64,000 nucleotides of DNA from assembly GCA_033065855.1 (NCBI GenBank), contig JAVXUO010000430.1, positions 124,001 through 188,000 on the forward strand. Reading direction: 5' to 3'. Made by a program: the position numbers and the translations under genes. Under the pieces are notes generated by a model. That model was not told where the DNA came from and made no database searches. It worked only from the letters and a program-made list of their open reading frames with translations. The stretch comes from Escallonia rubra (lineage: Eukaryota > Streptophyta > Magnoliopsida > Escalloniales > Escalloniaceae). Below, piece by piece: positions 12,201 to 24,640 of the stretch; within the stretch, counting starts at the first letter, position 1, and every line of letters begins with the position of its first letter.

Positions 12201-15200
12201 ACGTGATCAAGTTACACACACATTAAGAAGAGCTATGAGTTACTACTCGACTCTCCAGGCACACGATGGACATTGGCCAGGAGATTATGGAGGCCCTATG
12301 TTTCTAATGCCTGGTTTGGTAAGTTCTGATCTTCCAACTGGTGCTCTTGATTCATAGTACTCATTCCTCGCTTTCAAAAATTGTATTGTGTAAAAGTGCA
12401 TGTTCACGTTCAATTCTTTCAAATTTGTTTTCTGTTTTTCGTTTGTCGCGAAGGATCGTTCTTGGTCCATGTCCACTTCTATGTGTGCTTAGGTGTTGTA
12501 GTTGTACTTATGAATCTAACGCGATGTTGAAGAACAGTATATGCATTCAATATCTGATCTCTCTGTTCATTACTATGCATCAGATTATTGCTCTATCTAT
12601 CACCGGGGCCCTGAATGCAGTCTTGTCTACAGAACATAGACGTGAGATGTGCCGTTATCTTTACAACCATCAGGCAAGGACATCTCAATTTAGATGTAAC
12701 CAGTTACATGTCGTTTGAGATCTGCACCGATTCTTTTCTTGCTTTTGAGGGTCGCTTCTGTCTTTTTCAGAGTTTTCTATCTTCTACATGTCTGTAAAAG
12801 GACATGTAGTAATTTTAATGTAGACACCTAATTGCAGAACAGGGATGGTGGATGGGGTTTACATATTGAGGGTCCAAGCACCATGTTTGGTACAGCATTG
12901 AACTATGTTACTTTGAGGTTGCTTGGTGAAGGAGCAAATGATGGAGACGGGGCAATGGAGAAAGGGCGTGAATGGATTCTTGACCACGGGAGTGCCACTG
13001 CAATAACATCGTGGGGAAAAATGTGGCTTTCAGTTGAGAATTAACCCTGAAGCTTGTTTGCTTGCTTGTCTGCACTCTATAGCATTTGTGTGATTTTTCT
13101 TGTAACCTGTGATGGCTACAGGTTTTGGGGGTGTTTGAATGGTCTGGAAACAATCCCCTGCCTCCTGAGATATGGCTTTTTCCATATATTTTGCCCTTCC
13201 ATCCAGGTAACTTCACCTAATCGATACTTCTTTTTAGGTTTTTCTTTAGTGAAGATAATGCATCTACATCGCATCTAAATTGCAATAATCTGATTTCATG
13301 CTATTTCAAAACTTGTAAATCTATCGAATTTAAACAGCACTTTGAATCATTGTTCTGAGGTGGCATAATGCTTGTTTCGGAGTATGAAAATTCAGTTGAA
13401 AAGCTGACAAATTAATTTTGAGAAGAAAACAAAGTTTCCTATGTATAAGGAGTAGGATTACCTGAACATCAAAGGTGTTCTGATGCACTATAGACACCCG
13501 GATTCAATATCTTGCCAAACAACTGTTCTTTAGGGTATGACTATCTATATGCAGGAGCCAAGCGGCTGATCCCAATTTAACAATTAAAAGTTTGCATGGC
13601 CTTTATTTATCCACTTGGCTACCTTTGTTATCATTTTTCTGGAATTAAGTGTCAAGTCCCTAAACAAAAGATTAAAATATCCTCAAGAATTTTTGTTTGC
13701 GTTGTGTTGTTGTACTGTCGCAAAGCTGATAAATTTCTCAGGTTAAGTTTGTTTTCTCATGCCCAACATTTGTTGCCTTTTTGTCTAAGAAAGAAAAATT
13801 GTCCCCGTTTTGCAGGAAGGATGTGGTGTCACTGTCGTATGGTTTATCTGCCGATGTCATACTTATATGGGAAGAGGTTTGTTGGTCCCATAACGCCAAC
13901 TGTTCTTTCTCTAAGGAAGGAGCTCTACACTGTACCTTATCATGAAATAGATTGGGGTCAAGCACGAAACCTATGTGCAAAGGTTGGTATGACTTGTAGT
14001 CTGTAGAATTCCCGCATTAGTAGTTTCTTAAAGATGCTCGTCTGCTACTCAAATTGATTGTTTAGGGAGGAAGTCCGTTAAGGATTGTCTTAGCTGTTTT
14101 GCTGTTATCACTAGAAAAGTAAAAATCATGGTTGTGTGCCACCATTTGCTATTTCCAATTGGTAAACATGAATCTTCTTTTTCAGATAACACTTTTCTGG
14201 TTGTTCATTGCTGTAGTTGACGGCCAATTAATATTGAGGCCTTCTGAAGAACATCTAAAATTTGCAGAATCCTATTAACACGTTTTTTTGTTAGCATTTT
14301 ATTTAGGGATCTAAATCATTTGAAAAATAATTTTACTATAAAAAATGGTCGGTGGGCATGTCTTTCACCATATATCCACATATGAAGTGTCATCTGTTGC
14401 TATGTGGTTTTTGGGGAGTGCTATTTGCTTAGGAAGGGATTTTATGTGCTGTGTTGAGGTCCATCAAGGAGATGCCAGCAAACCTTCTGTTTTCATTTGG
14501 ATGGTATGGAGGGCAAGGGAGTCATGATTAAGTCAGGGTTCCTGTAAGGATCACAAGTCATATAGAATTGGTGCCCAAATTCCAGATCTGTTTTTTCCGA
14601 GCCACTTAATAAATGAACTTATGCCAAATGACACTGAATCCAAACTTGGTGATTGGCCCGCCTTAGTTCTAAGGGTTCTATAGATGTTGTTGTTCCTAGT
14701 TTTCATTAGTCACCACCTAAACGTAGACTTACTATCTCCCCTTCTCCATCCCCCCCCCCCCCCCCCCTGGCGGTGTTAGTCCAAATGGGACAATAGTGAA
14801 CTTATTATGAGCAAAACACTTCCCTCTCCCCCTCCTCTGTATGCTAACCTATCTATCTGCCTACCTCTTTCTCCCCAATGTCCCTTTTTCCCTCTCTATT
14901 GGATTTTGGTTATAATCTTCAGCACATATATACTTTGGGCCTCTCTTGTAAAGGGCTCGCTTAGATACAAATGATATGTGGTCCGCCATATCTCTTTTGG
15001 GTTCTTAAATCCTTCACCCTTGATTCATATGTTGTTCTTATTCTTACTTGTTCCAAACTTACCGTTTCTCGTTCTCCTTGGTGCGTTTTGCACTGTAAGA
15101 AGCCATGATTGAATTTAAAGACATTTATGATCCAGTTTTGCGTAGGTTTCTTCTTTGCTAAACCAAACTTTGTCATATATCAAGTGTGAGTTTGTAATTT

Positions 15201-18200
15201 TCTCTATCGGTGCGTCAGTCGTCTTGCTACTCCAGTAACCCATTTTTCTGCTGCTAAGATATCTATTTTTGGCTTTTTTTCTTGCACTTCTTTGTTCCTT
15301 GCCGCATGCGCCACCAAGTTTACCTGCGGTAGTGTTCGGCATCACAAAGTTTATTTTAGCTATCTCACACCTCACACCACATACTTGAATAAGTGTGACA
15401 TCTAACACCCCCCGACCATTCCCGGCAAAAGAATTCGCAAAGGAGAGGTGATTTGGCTCAACTTTAGGGGGATTTTTTGGCAAATCATTCTTTTTCTCTC
15501 TTTATGTTTCTAATTCGATGCTACCTTCCTCTCTCCACCACACCGCCACCATCATCTCCACCGCCAGCACCCTGTTCCCATCGACACCGCCTGCGTAATC
15601 GTCCACCATGCCATCACCACCGACTATGCCGGCAAGAAGCCCGTTTCCCAGAAGATTGGATGGGCCAGCCAAGCACGGCTCCATTGCCCCCACCTCTGCC
15701 CTGGCGATGGCGTTCTCGTCTTCGGTCCCAAGCCCCAGAACACGCACCCCACAACCACCGCACAAATCACCACCCTATGCCACACGCTGCCACTTGAACC
15801 ACGAGACACCAAACGATCTTCAGTCACCAAACCAAATCACATGCTGACAAGTCTCCGTACCAATACACCAAGCGCACAATCGCCATCACCACTATACTGA
15901 CCAACCACCGCGTCCACCAATCACCATACACACCACCGTCGACAATTAGGTTTTGGGATTCGGATTGGGTTTTAAAATTGGCAGGATCAGGTGTGGTGGT
16001 TGATAGCAAGGAGGTGGTGGCAATAGGTGTGGTGGTTGATAGGGAGGTGGTGGCTGTAGGTGTGGTCGGTGTGGGTTGTGATGGTGGTTGAGGCGGTCAG
16101 CTGACGGGTGGAAAGTCGGAGAAGAAGATGAGAGAAAAGAAGAAGAAAAGGAAGGCAAAAAAAGAAATTAAAGTTTTATTTTTATGCAAATTGTGAACTC
16201 CCCGTAACACGCCTGAAATTTTGCAACCTCGTCAATCTGACGAAGATTTTGACAGGAATTTGGTCGGAGGTTGTTAGGTGCTACACTTATGCAAGTTGGT
16301 GGTGCGAGATAGTTAAAATTAACTTTATGGTGCCAAACACTACCTCGGGTAAACTCGGGGGCGCCTTGTGTAATTTAACCTATTTTCATGCTAATCAACT
16401 CTTTGCCTTTCCGAATGCAATTTCCAATTATACTAAGTTGCAATGTATTTGCACAAGCTGAGGGTTCCCTATATTTGTCTCTGGTCTTCTTCTTTGCCTT
16501 TCTGGAATCACACTTTATTGACTTTCTAGGTGAATTTGGTTTTGGAAGCACATTTTATCTAGCAACATTGTGTTCCCTTAAATGGAACTGCTTTTGGGTT
16601 TTGTTCATGGCAAAGGTTTGAAGCAAGGATATTTGAAAGACGTTGTCTTGCACACATTTTGAATCTTTTGGAATGTGTCTCCTGCATTTAGAATATGCGT
16701 AGTTAACAAATGATAATTAGTATAAGGCCTATTGAGAAAATTTAAAATCTTTAAGACAACACATTTTGAGTTTTTTGCAATGTGTCATCTGCATTTAGAA
16801 AATGCATAGTTAACATATGATAAGGCATATTGAGAAAATTTAAAATCTTTCAGTAGGAAGTCATTGTATGCAAATTATACTAGCATTGCTGTGGCCGTAT
16901 TCGTGCCATATGGCCGTAGGAGTCCTTACTATCATACTTTTCATAACTCCTGTATAGCCATATCCTTGTCGTGTCAACTTCATATCCTCTCTCGTGTCAA
17001 CTTCATGCCCTCTCTATATTCATGCTTTGTCCGAGTTATTGTGGATTTTGGATGGTTACTTCCCTAGGTTAGGCATACAAAGATGTGTTCGGTAATGCAT
17101 GGCCTACTTTTGTGCATGGCCAATACTGTCAATAGTTTTAGTCTGCTCAGTATGTTTGAATATGAGTTACAGCTTTAATTTGCCAATGGTAAATTTTTAT
17201 CGTCATAACTCATCGACTTGTGGAGAATCCTTTCACAGTTTTTAGCAGTCAAGGAAATGTCTTAGTCTTAGTAAGAAGACGCGTTATTTCTACCCAGTAC
17301 TTTTCTTATGACTGAAAAATCCCTTTATTTGCAGGAAGACCTGTACTATCCGCATCCTCTCGTACAGGACGTACTTTGGACCTCTCTTGACAAAGCTGTG
17401 GAACCTGTTCTAATGCATTGGCCTGGGAAAAAGTTGAGAGAGAAGGCTCTTTGCACAGTAATGAAGCACATACATTATGAAGATGAGAATACGCGCTATA
17501 TATGTATTGGGCCTGTAAACAAGGTCTGTGTTCACTTGTTTCAGCATAGTTCCTTTGTGATGAGTATTCTGTCCAATTAATAGTGAATTGAAAGGTGAAG
17601 GAATGTTTAGAGTCAACATACTTGAGCTAACTGTCATGAAGTCGACGTGAATGCAAGTATGTCAAGAGTTATGACAGGTCATAGTTTTGAACTTGATGCT
17701 AATCCATATGATTCATGGGATCCTGAAACTTATTCTTGATGCTACAAATCACCATTTTTTTTCCTTCTTGTAAGTTTTGCCTTGTCAAGCAGATGCTACA
17801 TAGTAGCCAAATAATTATTTGGGGTAATGTTTCCTCTTAAGTTGTTGCCTCTAAAGGATAGATTTGTAATTGAAATTGCTTAATTCTGTACTACCTCTCC
17901 TATCTAAAACTGATTTTTAATATCTCAGGTATTGAATATGCTCTGCTGTTGGGCAGAAGATCCGAACTCGGAGGCTTTTAAGTTGCATATCCCAAGGATA
18001 TATGATTATTTGTGGCTTGCTGAAGACGGCATGAAAATGCAGGTCTAGAATGGAGTTGACAATTGTTGCAACATCTTAACTTTTTAAGTGTTTTCTTGTT
18101 CTTCACATGCTTTCATATTCAAAGCCATTCTATAAAGGACATAGTGATGTATTACAGGGGTATAATGGAAGTCAATTATGGGATGCAGCTTTTGCTGTTC

Positions 18201-21200
18201 AAGCTATAATTTCGACGGATCTTGTTGAAGAATATGGTCCAACACTGAAAAAAGCACATATGTACATGAAAAACTCACAGGTGAATCTCATTTGCTGGTA
18301 ATCGTAAAGTTGCATGATATTACTTTTTCATTGATGTGGTAGATGGTCCAATTCTTTGACTTGTAAAAAAAAAAAAAAGACAAAATGTATGCACTTCCGT
18401 AACCATTGTCTGCCCTCGCTTTCTTTAAAGGTGGCAGATGATTGCCCAGGCAATCTTGATTTTTGGTATCGCCATATCTCAAAAGGTGCTTGGCCTTTCT
18501 CGACTGCAGACCATGGATGGCCAATTTCTGACTGCACTGCTGAAGGATTGAAGGTAATTTTCGACCAATTTAGGTAATTTTTAGTCTTTAAATTTGATTT
18601 TACTCACAATTTATATCTTGACCAGGCTGTTCTTTTATTATCAAAATTGCCATCTGAAATTGTTGGTGAACCGCTAGATGCAAAGCGGTTGTATGACGCT
18701 GTCAACGTTACTCTTTCTTTACAGGTAATTCAAATCCCTTCAAAGAAATTAATAACGTTTCTTCTCTTCAATGGATTGCCTCTGATTCTTTTTGTGTTCT
18801 TTCTTTTTCCCAATTTTAATAAGTATTATCTTAACTATCCATCTAGGTAGTGATAATATGCTGCTTCATGATAGGGAAAATTTGACACTCGGTACTGCTG
18901 AGTTTTGGGTTTAATACACTTTGTACCCATCCTATTCCGGTAATTACACTAACACCCCCGATAGTTTGGTCAAAATGACTTAATTGCCCTCACAGGAGTA
19001 ACAAATTTCAAATGTTGACCCACCTCCCACCATTGGCGGGCCACCTGCCCTCTCCATCCTCCCACCGCTGCCAACCTCATACATGTCACCCACCCTTCCT
19101 CCCCCGTCACCCACCACCAATCTCCACTATGCGCCACTACCACCATTCTCCACACAAAAAAACCGGCATACGCACCCGTCACCCACCACCAACCTGTACA
19201 CATGAGCCTACCACACACGCACACCATCGTCGTGCACAACCACCCACCCACTATGCAACCCCCCCCCCCCCCCCCCCGCACACACTCTTGTCGCGCCCAC
19301 CCATCCACCGAGTGGGTGGAGGTGTGTGCTGGGGTTCGTGACTATGGGGTGGTTGCCCGTCTATGTGTGTGGGGTGGGGAGATCCAGTTGCGGAGAGAGG
19401 GGAGGGGAGGGGTGTTCATGATCGTGGGAGGCGTTTGTGTATCTGTCTGTGTGTTTGTGTGGGTGTGGGTGTGGGTGGATGGGTAGGGGGTGCGGAGTGC
19501 CAGTGGTGGAGAGAAGAGAGAGGGGTTGTGACTGTGGGGTGTGCGCGCGCTTGTGTGTGCCTGTATGCGTGCAGGTCGTGGAAGGGCTATGCAGGTGTGG
19601 ATGGGGTAGGGGGTGGGAGCATCGTTGGTAGAAGGTTTATGCAGACGGCGGCAGTGGTTTGGGCTTAATTTTGGCGCTTTATTGGGGGGCGGGGGGATTT
19701 TCAGGTTTCGATTAAATTTTAGCAGCCAGATTCGACGTTAACTAAAGGAATGGGGGTTTGTGAACTCCGGCCCTATTGTCATGGAGGTTGCGTAATTTCC
19801 CCAATAGGAGGGATACCGTATTAAATACAGAACTCAGGAGTGCCGAGTGTAAATTTTTCCTTTAATGTATTTTTGGACTATTGTGAGAATTGCCTGTGAT
19901 ATTGCCAAATGGAAGTTTTAGGTTAAAACATGTCTTCATATATAGAAGTGCGTGTTTATGCTCTTTCAGTAGAAAGTGATGCTTGCCGCTTCAGGGAATT
20001 CTGCTCACTGTTTGGTAATAATGTGACGACGGACGTGAAAGCTAAATTGCTTCCATGAATCTTTTGGTAGTTAAAGGCGTTAACATCATCTATGTACAGA
20101 ATTGGGAACTATTTTAGTCCTATGACATCTCTAATATCCTGTTCCAGGCTCAATTTGTATAGATACAGAGAGCAGACTCTGTTCTGTCTATGTCCAATCC
20201 CTTAATTCTTACATCCTTTCGCATTGCAAGTATAGTTTACTCCGATTTATTTCGACATTTCCATTTCCTTGGAGTTGTTTGATTCCAAAAGCATGTATAT
20301 GACTCTTTGATAAGCCCTTTTCCTTTTATAACATCTGCAGAACAGTGATGGTGGCTTTGCAACATATGAGCTCACGAGATCCTACAGATGGTTGGAGGTA
20401 CCTCATGTTTATACACTTCTGTCTGGCTGTATCTCTTGCTGAGAAGTTTGTTTGTCACCATACATCTTCAGCAAACTTGAGCATGAATTTGTTGCATCAA
20501 CTTGCCTCTATAAAAGCCATGCTTTCGCTTGTCTAAGTACTGCCTCAGCTGCTGGAAATCACCCCATGTGTTATGCAAGAGCTATTGATAGCTATGGTTT
20601 TTTCCATAGCTTTTTCTTTCGACACAGTTTAAATTAGGCCCCGAGAATAAGAGGAATTTACCTAACCATGACACTATCGGCCCTTTTACCTTTGTGCTTT
20701 TCTTCCACCACCTCTACGGCACGGGCACTCTCTCTAAGTATAACGAGACTTCCACTTCTTTAGCAAGGCTTTGATTGATAAAGTATCTTACTGTTTAATT
20801 GATGAAGAAACATTCCATACTTCCCAACCACCAATGCAATTAGCTAGACCGCTGACCTTTGAAGCACGGGTGCTTCATTTTTGCCAAAGTACCAGCACCG
20901 GTTTGTCCTGTAAGGATGTATTTCTCTCTTTCTTGCTGATTTTGAACACCTTGCTAGAAGAGATCCCAGTAAATTTACCAGAGAAACCCTGGCAAGTGGT
21001 TAGCTGTATCCTTTGTTATTGAATGCTTCAATAATTTTGTGTTACGTACATGGAAAACTAACCAGAAATGTAAGAATGAGTTATGTGGTGACGTTTATTG
21101 TCAAAGACGCAATGATCAGAAATTTATGACTCATGGCATTTTGGTTTATATGAATGGGTTCCTTTTGGGGATTATTATATGATCTACTTTGGCCTTGCTG

Positions 21201-24085
21201 CTTTTTTTCTAAGTCAACCTAGTGTTATGTTTGTTCTGATCTCTCTTACTTGTTCCATTCCCAGTTAATCAACCCTGCTGAAACCTTTGGTGACATTGTA
21301 ATTGACTACCCGTAAGATATCAGTATCTCTGTTTCTTTTATCTGCTGTGTCCAAGTTCATTTTAGATCTTTGTGATGTATTACCATCATCAATGTATTTG
21401 TAGTTATGTAGAATGTACCTCAGCTGCAATTCAAGCGTTGACAGCATTCAAGAAATTATATGCTGGACATCGGAGAGAAGAAATACAGCAGTGTATTGAA
21501 AGAGCTGCTATGTTTATTCTTAATATACAGGCATCAGATGGCTCATGGTTTGTTTTTCCACTTTTGAGCCCTTTTTTGGCTTCCCAACATTCTTCCCACT
21601 ATCTTCTAGCATCTTTCCGGAGACAACTAGAATGTTAACTATTAAGTACAAGTTCAGGTATGGCTCTTGGGGAGTTTGCTTCACCTATGGCACATGGTTT
21701 GGGGTTAAAGGGCTAGTTGCTGCTGGAAGGAATTACTCTAACTGCTCTAGCATTCGCAAAGCCTGTGATTTTCTACTGTCCAAACAACTTGCTTCTGGTG
21801 GTTGGGGGGAGAGTTATCTTTCATGTCAGAACAAGGTCAAGTTTATTAATGTTGTGAGCTATGTGGCATTCTTTTCATGTTTTCTGTTTCCTGGTGCATG
21901 AAAGATGAACTAATAACGTAGGACAAACGCTTCCTGTTAGCTCCTATGTCTATTCCATGAAGAATCTTATGTCCTATAAATATGCATGTATGGTCATGTA
22001 TTGCATTTGGTTTTTCCTAACTCAGATAAGAGTCAAAACCTCGTTGAATAATCAGCAACGTAGTGAATTTTAGGGCAATTATTAGCGAATTTGCATATAT
22101 ACACATATCCATAACATCAGAACAAACATAGCACAAACCCAAGTTTTAAGAATCGAGGTCAATTTGTAACAATACCGGAAATTCTTTTCCATGTAGAGTA
22201 CAATTCAGAAAGAGGATGTAGGTAGTTCCCTCATGTAGCAGGAGAACTTTCACCTGTGTGGAAGTTGACCATATTGGTTTGGTGGGTATTTTCTGTAGTT
22301 AGATGACTAACTGATACAGGACAACTATCGGTTTTTCTAGTAGCGTCTGAACATACTAACATTGTATGTTCAGACGCTACTATGGTATGGTACTGTACTG
22401 TAAGTCTATAACTTGAGGGATATTTATATCGTCGATGAATGATCTAGTCCTTTTCGCATCTAGGGTTTAGGAGGTAAAGCATTGCACTGGATTATTGGCG
22501 GCTGGAATGGAAGTAAATTTGTAGTTTGTGTTGTATAAGAGACGCATATCATCTTCCTTATGCGAAATTTCCATCTTGTAGGTGTTTAATGATGAGATTT
22601 TAGTAGCTTCTCTCTCTAGATCGAAATGCCATAGCTTAGAAATATAGCAGTTGCACTGCTTTTGTCTCTTTAGCAAAAGTTGTATTACAAAACTGTTTTT
22701 TCTTCATTTAGTATTTTGTAGTTCTCTACCATACTTGGTATCATAGTCTTGCAATAGTTGCATTGTATCGACCTCTAGCATCTTACCCCCATACGTTTCT
22801 CTGAACTGCAATCTGTCTATATTAGACACATCAACTGAATGAGCCTGAAACCGTTGGGTCGCACCTATAGTGCACCTTTGTGACTTCTACCAGCCCATGG
22901 CAAGAGAGCAGAGATTTATTGGGTCCTTCTCCTGCGATGTTATTCTCAAATATGAGAATGTTAGGATTCTGACGTGTGAGCATCTGCTAGCTTGGTCAAA
23001 CATCATTCTGAGAAGTGCTTATTCTTAACATCCTTATTTTTGTATTAAGTAATTGAAAGACGGTGCCTGGACTGATGTTTTGGTTGTAATGTTTTCCTGT
23101 GCAACAACTTAATTGATGATTTTTGATACAGGTGTATACGAATCTTGAGGGCAACCATAGTCATGTTGTAAATACTGGATGGGCTCTGCTAGCTCTCATT
23201 GAAGCTGGGCAGGTACTCATGTACCATTGTACTTGAATCTTTGTTGACCTCTGATATCAGCTTGCAGTGTAACACGAACTCAGTTCAGCGTCACTAACTA
23301 ATTTGACCCCTTTACGCTACATAAATGATGGAATTACTGCCTTTTATCTAGGATGCACCTGCTTTTAGTTTAGCTTAAATGTCCCTGATGCAGGGAACCT
23401 TCATCTCAGTACTATCACTATAAGAGTCCCTTTTCAACCCATTTTCTGCAGTTCTCTAGTCTTTTCTTATATTCGCGTCAGCGGATGGCTAAGTGCCAAT
23501 ATCTTCTTGTTTTGTCTTTGAGATTGTGAATGCAAATATCCAAGTAAATTTTACCGGTGAATCCTGGTGGTGTCTTCACTTACTTCATAAAGAACCAGGG
23601 TGTCTCTCTGTTGAATTCTTACTCCTCTCCAATGGCAATGTTTAAACGTATTCTTTAATTGCTGCTCTTGATTGTTCCTGTCTAGTTTTGCTGTGGTCAA
23701 GGGGAACGCTAGCCCTTTGAAATGACATGTCATGTGGAAAATGCAATCTCGGTTGGAATAAGTAATGTTGTTGGTTCATATGGTTGATGAATTCTGAAAA
23801 ATTAGGAGACCTCCTATATGCCACACCATCTTTGGTGTTTTCTTCTTTGTTAATATTTGTGAGATTAATCCCTGATTGAAGCATACTGAGGCCAGTTATG
23901 CAATGAGGAGACTGTCATTGCATGTATATATTGAGGCTTTGGTATATTGTTTCACTAGGCTATGTAATTGGCTCTTTGACATGCGTTATGTACTTAGGCT
24001 GGACGCTCGAAGCGTACTCAAGGATATCAAAATATCCATACATGTACCATGACTATATTTTAATAAGAATGGACCATTATAGATG

Positions 24086-24135
<50 letters not shown>

Positions 24136-24640
24136 TAATCAGCTTATATGTTGTTCTATACCGTCATATAAATGGTAACTAAAACTTTCTTTTTGGCATT
24201 AGACAAGTCTTCTGGAAAGTCTCGTTCTCGAGTAGCTTCTCAGTTGTTATTAGATCAATAACATTTCCTACTTTGTATCTTCCTGAAAATTTTGAACTTT
24301 CAATGTAGGCTGAGAGAGACCCAGCACCATTGCACCGTGCAGCAAAAGTATTAATTAATTCTCAAATGGAAAATGGAGATTTCCCACAGGAGGTAATTGT
24401 GTTTACACCTGTGAACTTCTTATTCATGGCCACGCCTCCATCTTGATATGAAAAGTGAAGGTTAATTAATTAAAATATCTGCCTGAATAGCTTTTTTTCT
24501 TTATTTAAACTCCTATTTTGCCGCAGGAAATCATGGGCGTCTTCAACAAAAATTGCATGATCACCTATGCTGCATACAGAAACATCTTCCCGATTTGGGC
24601 TTTGGGTGAATACCAAAGTCGAGTACTGAAGACTCAATAA
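9297..24640 (+). CDS. CAS1: Cycloartenol synthase (oxidosqualene cyclase), complete, 18 exons
   Basis: Cyclises 2,3-oxidosqualene to cycloartenol, the first committed step of plant sterol synthesis, at the ER membrane. Exons: 9297-9494, 12133-12318, 12584-12673, 12838-13032, 13122-13206, 13816-13982, 17335-17523, 17929-18042, 18158-18280, 18431-18553, 18626-18724, 20341-20397, 21265-21311, 21404-21547, 21658-21835, 23132-23212, 24309-24392, 24527-24640. They join in frame to 757 aa, the usual family length. It starts [22 protein letters not shown] is typical of cycloartenol synthases; Tyr410, His477, Ile481 and Asp483 of the DCTAE motif fall at the canonical Arabidopsis positions; several QW-type DGxW/GGWG motifs are present. 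Lanosterol or amyrin synthase is unlikely because these residues would differ. Intron 3 uses a GC donor (12674). No breaks were found, so it should be functional. Confidence 0.97.
9691..9890. repeat. Imperfect duplication in intron 1
   Basis: A block GCACCTGTATG...CTTAACTAACAGTAT...GAGACAACTCATGATGC at about 9697-9763 recurs as GCACCTGTACG...CTTAATTAACAGTAT...GAGACAACTCATTATGC at about 9828-9890, period near 131. A piece of it (TTTGCAAGCAACTGTTT) also lies on the far side of the Stowaway element near 10175, so the MITE inserted into duplicated sequence. Confidence 0.6.
9901..10133. mobile_element. Stowaway-type MITE in intron 1 of the cyclase gene
   Basis: The left end CTTCCTCCGTTCCATTGG and right end TCTAATGGCACGGATGGGG are inverted, and the palindrome continues inward (CCTAGGATTGG against CCATCCTAG). 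Flanking TA dinucleotides at 9899-9900 and 10134-10135 fit the Stowaway/Tc1-mariner target duplication. It is about 233 bp and non-coding. Confidence 0.75.
10907..11258. repeat. 174-bp tandem duplication in intron 1
   Basis: Two adjacent, almost identical copies start TTCTGCTATTTTGCAACAGA at 10907 and 11081 and both end near AACATTTTAGGTCCTATTT. I see only a one-base insertion and a single substitution between them, so the duplication is recent. Confidence 0.9.
15308..16365. mobile_element. Non-autonomous TIR element (Mutator-like) in intron 6 of the cyclase gene
   Basis: The left ~100 bases (GCGCCACCAAGTTTACC, GGTAGTGTTCGGCA, TTTTAGCTATCTC, CATACTTGAATAAGTGT) are matched in inverted order by the right end (CACTTATGCAAGTTGG, GAGATAGTTAAAATTAACTTT, TGCCAAACACTACC, GGTAAACTCGGGGGCGC). 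The interior is C-rich on its left half and G-rich (GTGGTGG) on its right half. A clean target duplication is not visible (CTTGCCGCAT against CTTGTGTAAT is weak). No transposase. Confidence 0.65.
16657..16853. repeat. ~106-bp imperfect tandem duplication in intron 6
   Basis: The block from CATTTTGAATCTTTTGGAATGTGTC through GCATTTAGAATATGCGTAGTTAAC to TATTGAGAAAATTTAAAATCTT is repeated immediately with a few differences and one short deletion. Confidence 0.75.
18874..19860. mobile_element. Non-autonomous TIR element (Mutator-like) in intron 11 of the cyclase gene
   Basis: Left end GGGAAAATTTGACACTCGG, then CTGAGTTTTGGGTTTAATAC; the right end is its inverse (GTATTAAATACAGAACTCAG, then GAGTGTAAATTTTTCC), so the TIRs run about 90 bases. 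The interior is C-rich on the left (a 19-C run at 19259-19277) and GT/GGTG-rich on the right. A possible decayed 9-bp flank duplication is TTCATGATA/TTTAATGTA. The Pro/His-rich open frames inside are compositional. Confidence 0.7.
22338..22382. repeat. Perfect 19-bp inverted repeat with 7-nt loop in intron 15
   Basis: Left arm TAGTAGCGTCTGAACATAC at 22338-22356, loop TAACATT, right arm the exact reverse complement at 22364-22382. In the pre-mRNA it would form a 19-bp stem. Confidence 0.95.
24087..24134. repeat. (TA)n microsatellite in intron 16
   Basis: An uninterrupted alternating TA run of nearly 50 bases. Confidence 0.95.

Noticed and set aside
19012..19668. Pro/His-rich and Val/Gly/Trp-rich frames of ~100 aa
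   Set aside because: Compositional frames inside a TIR element's C-rich/G-rich interior; no start context or splice logic.
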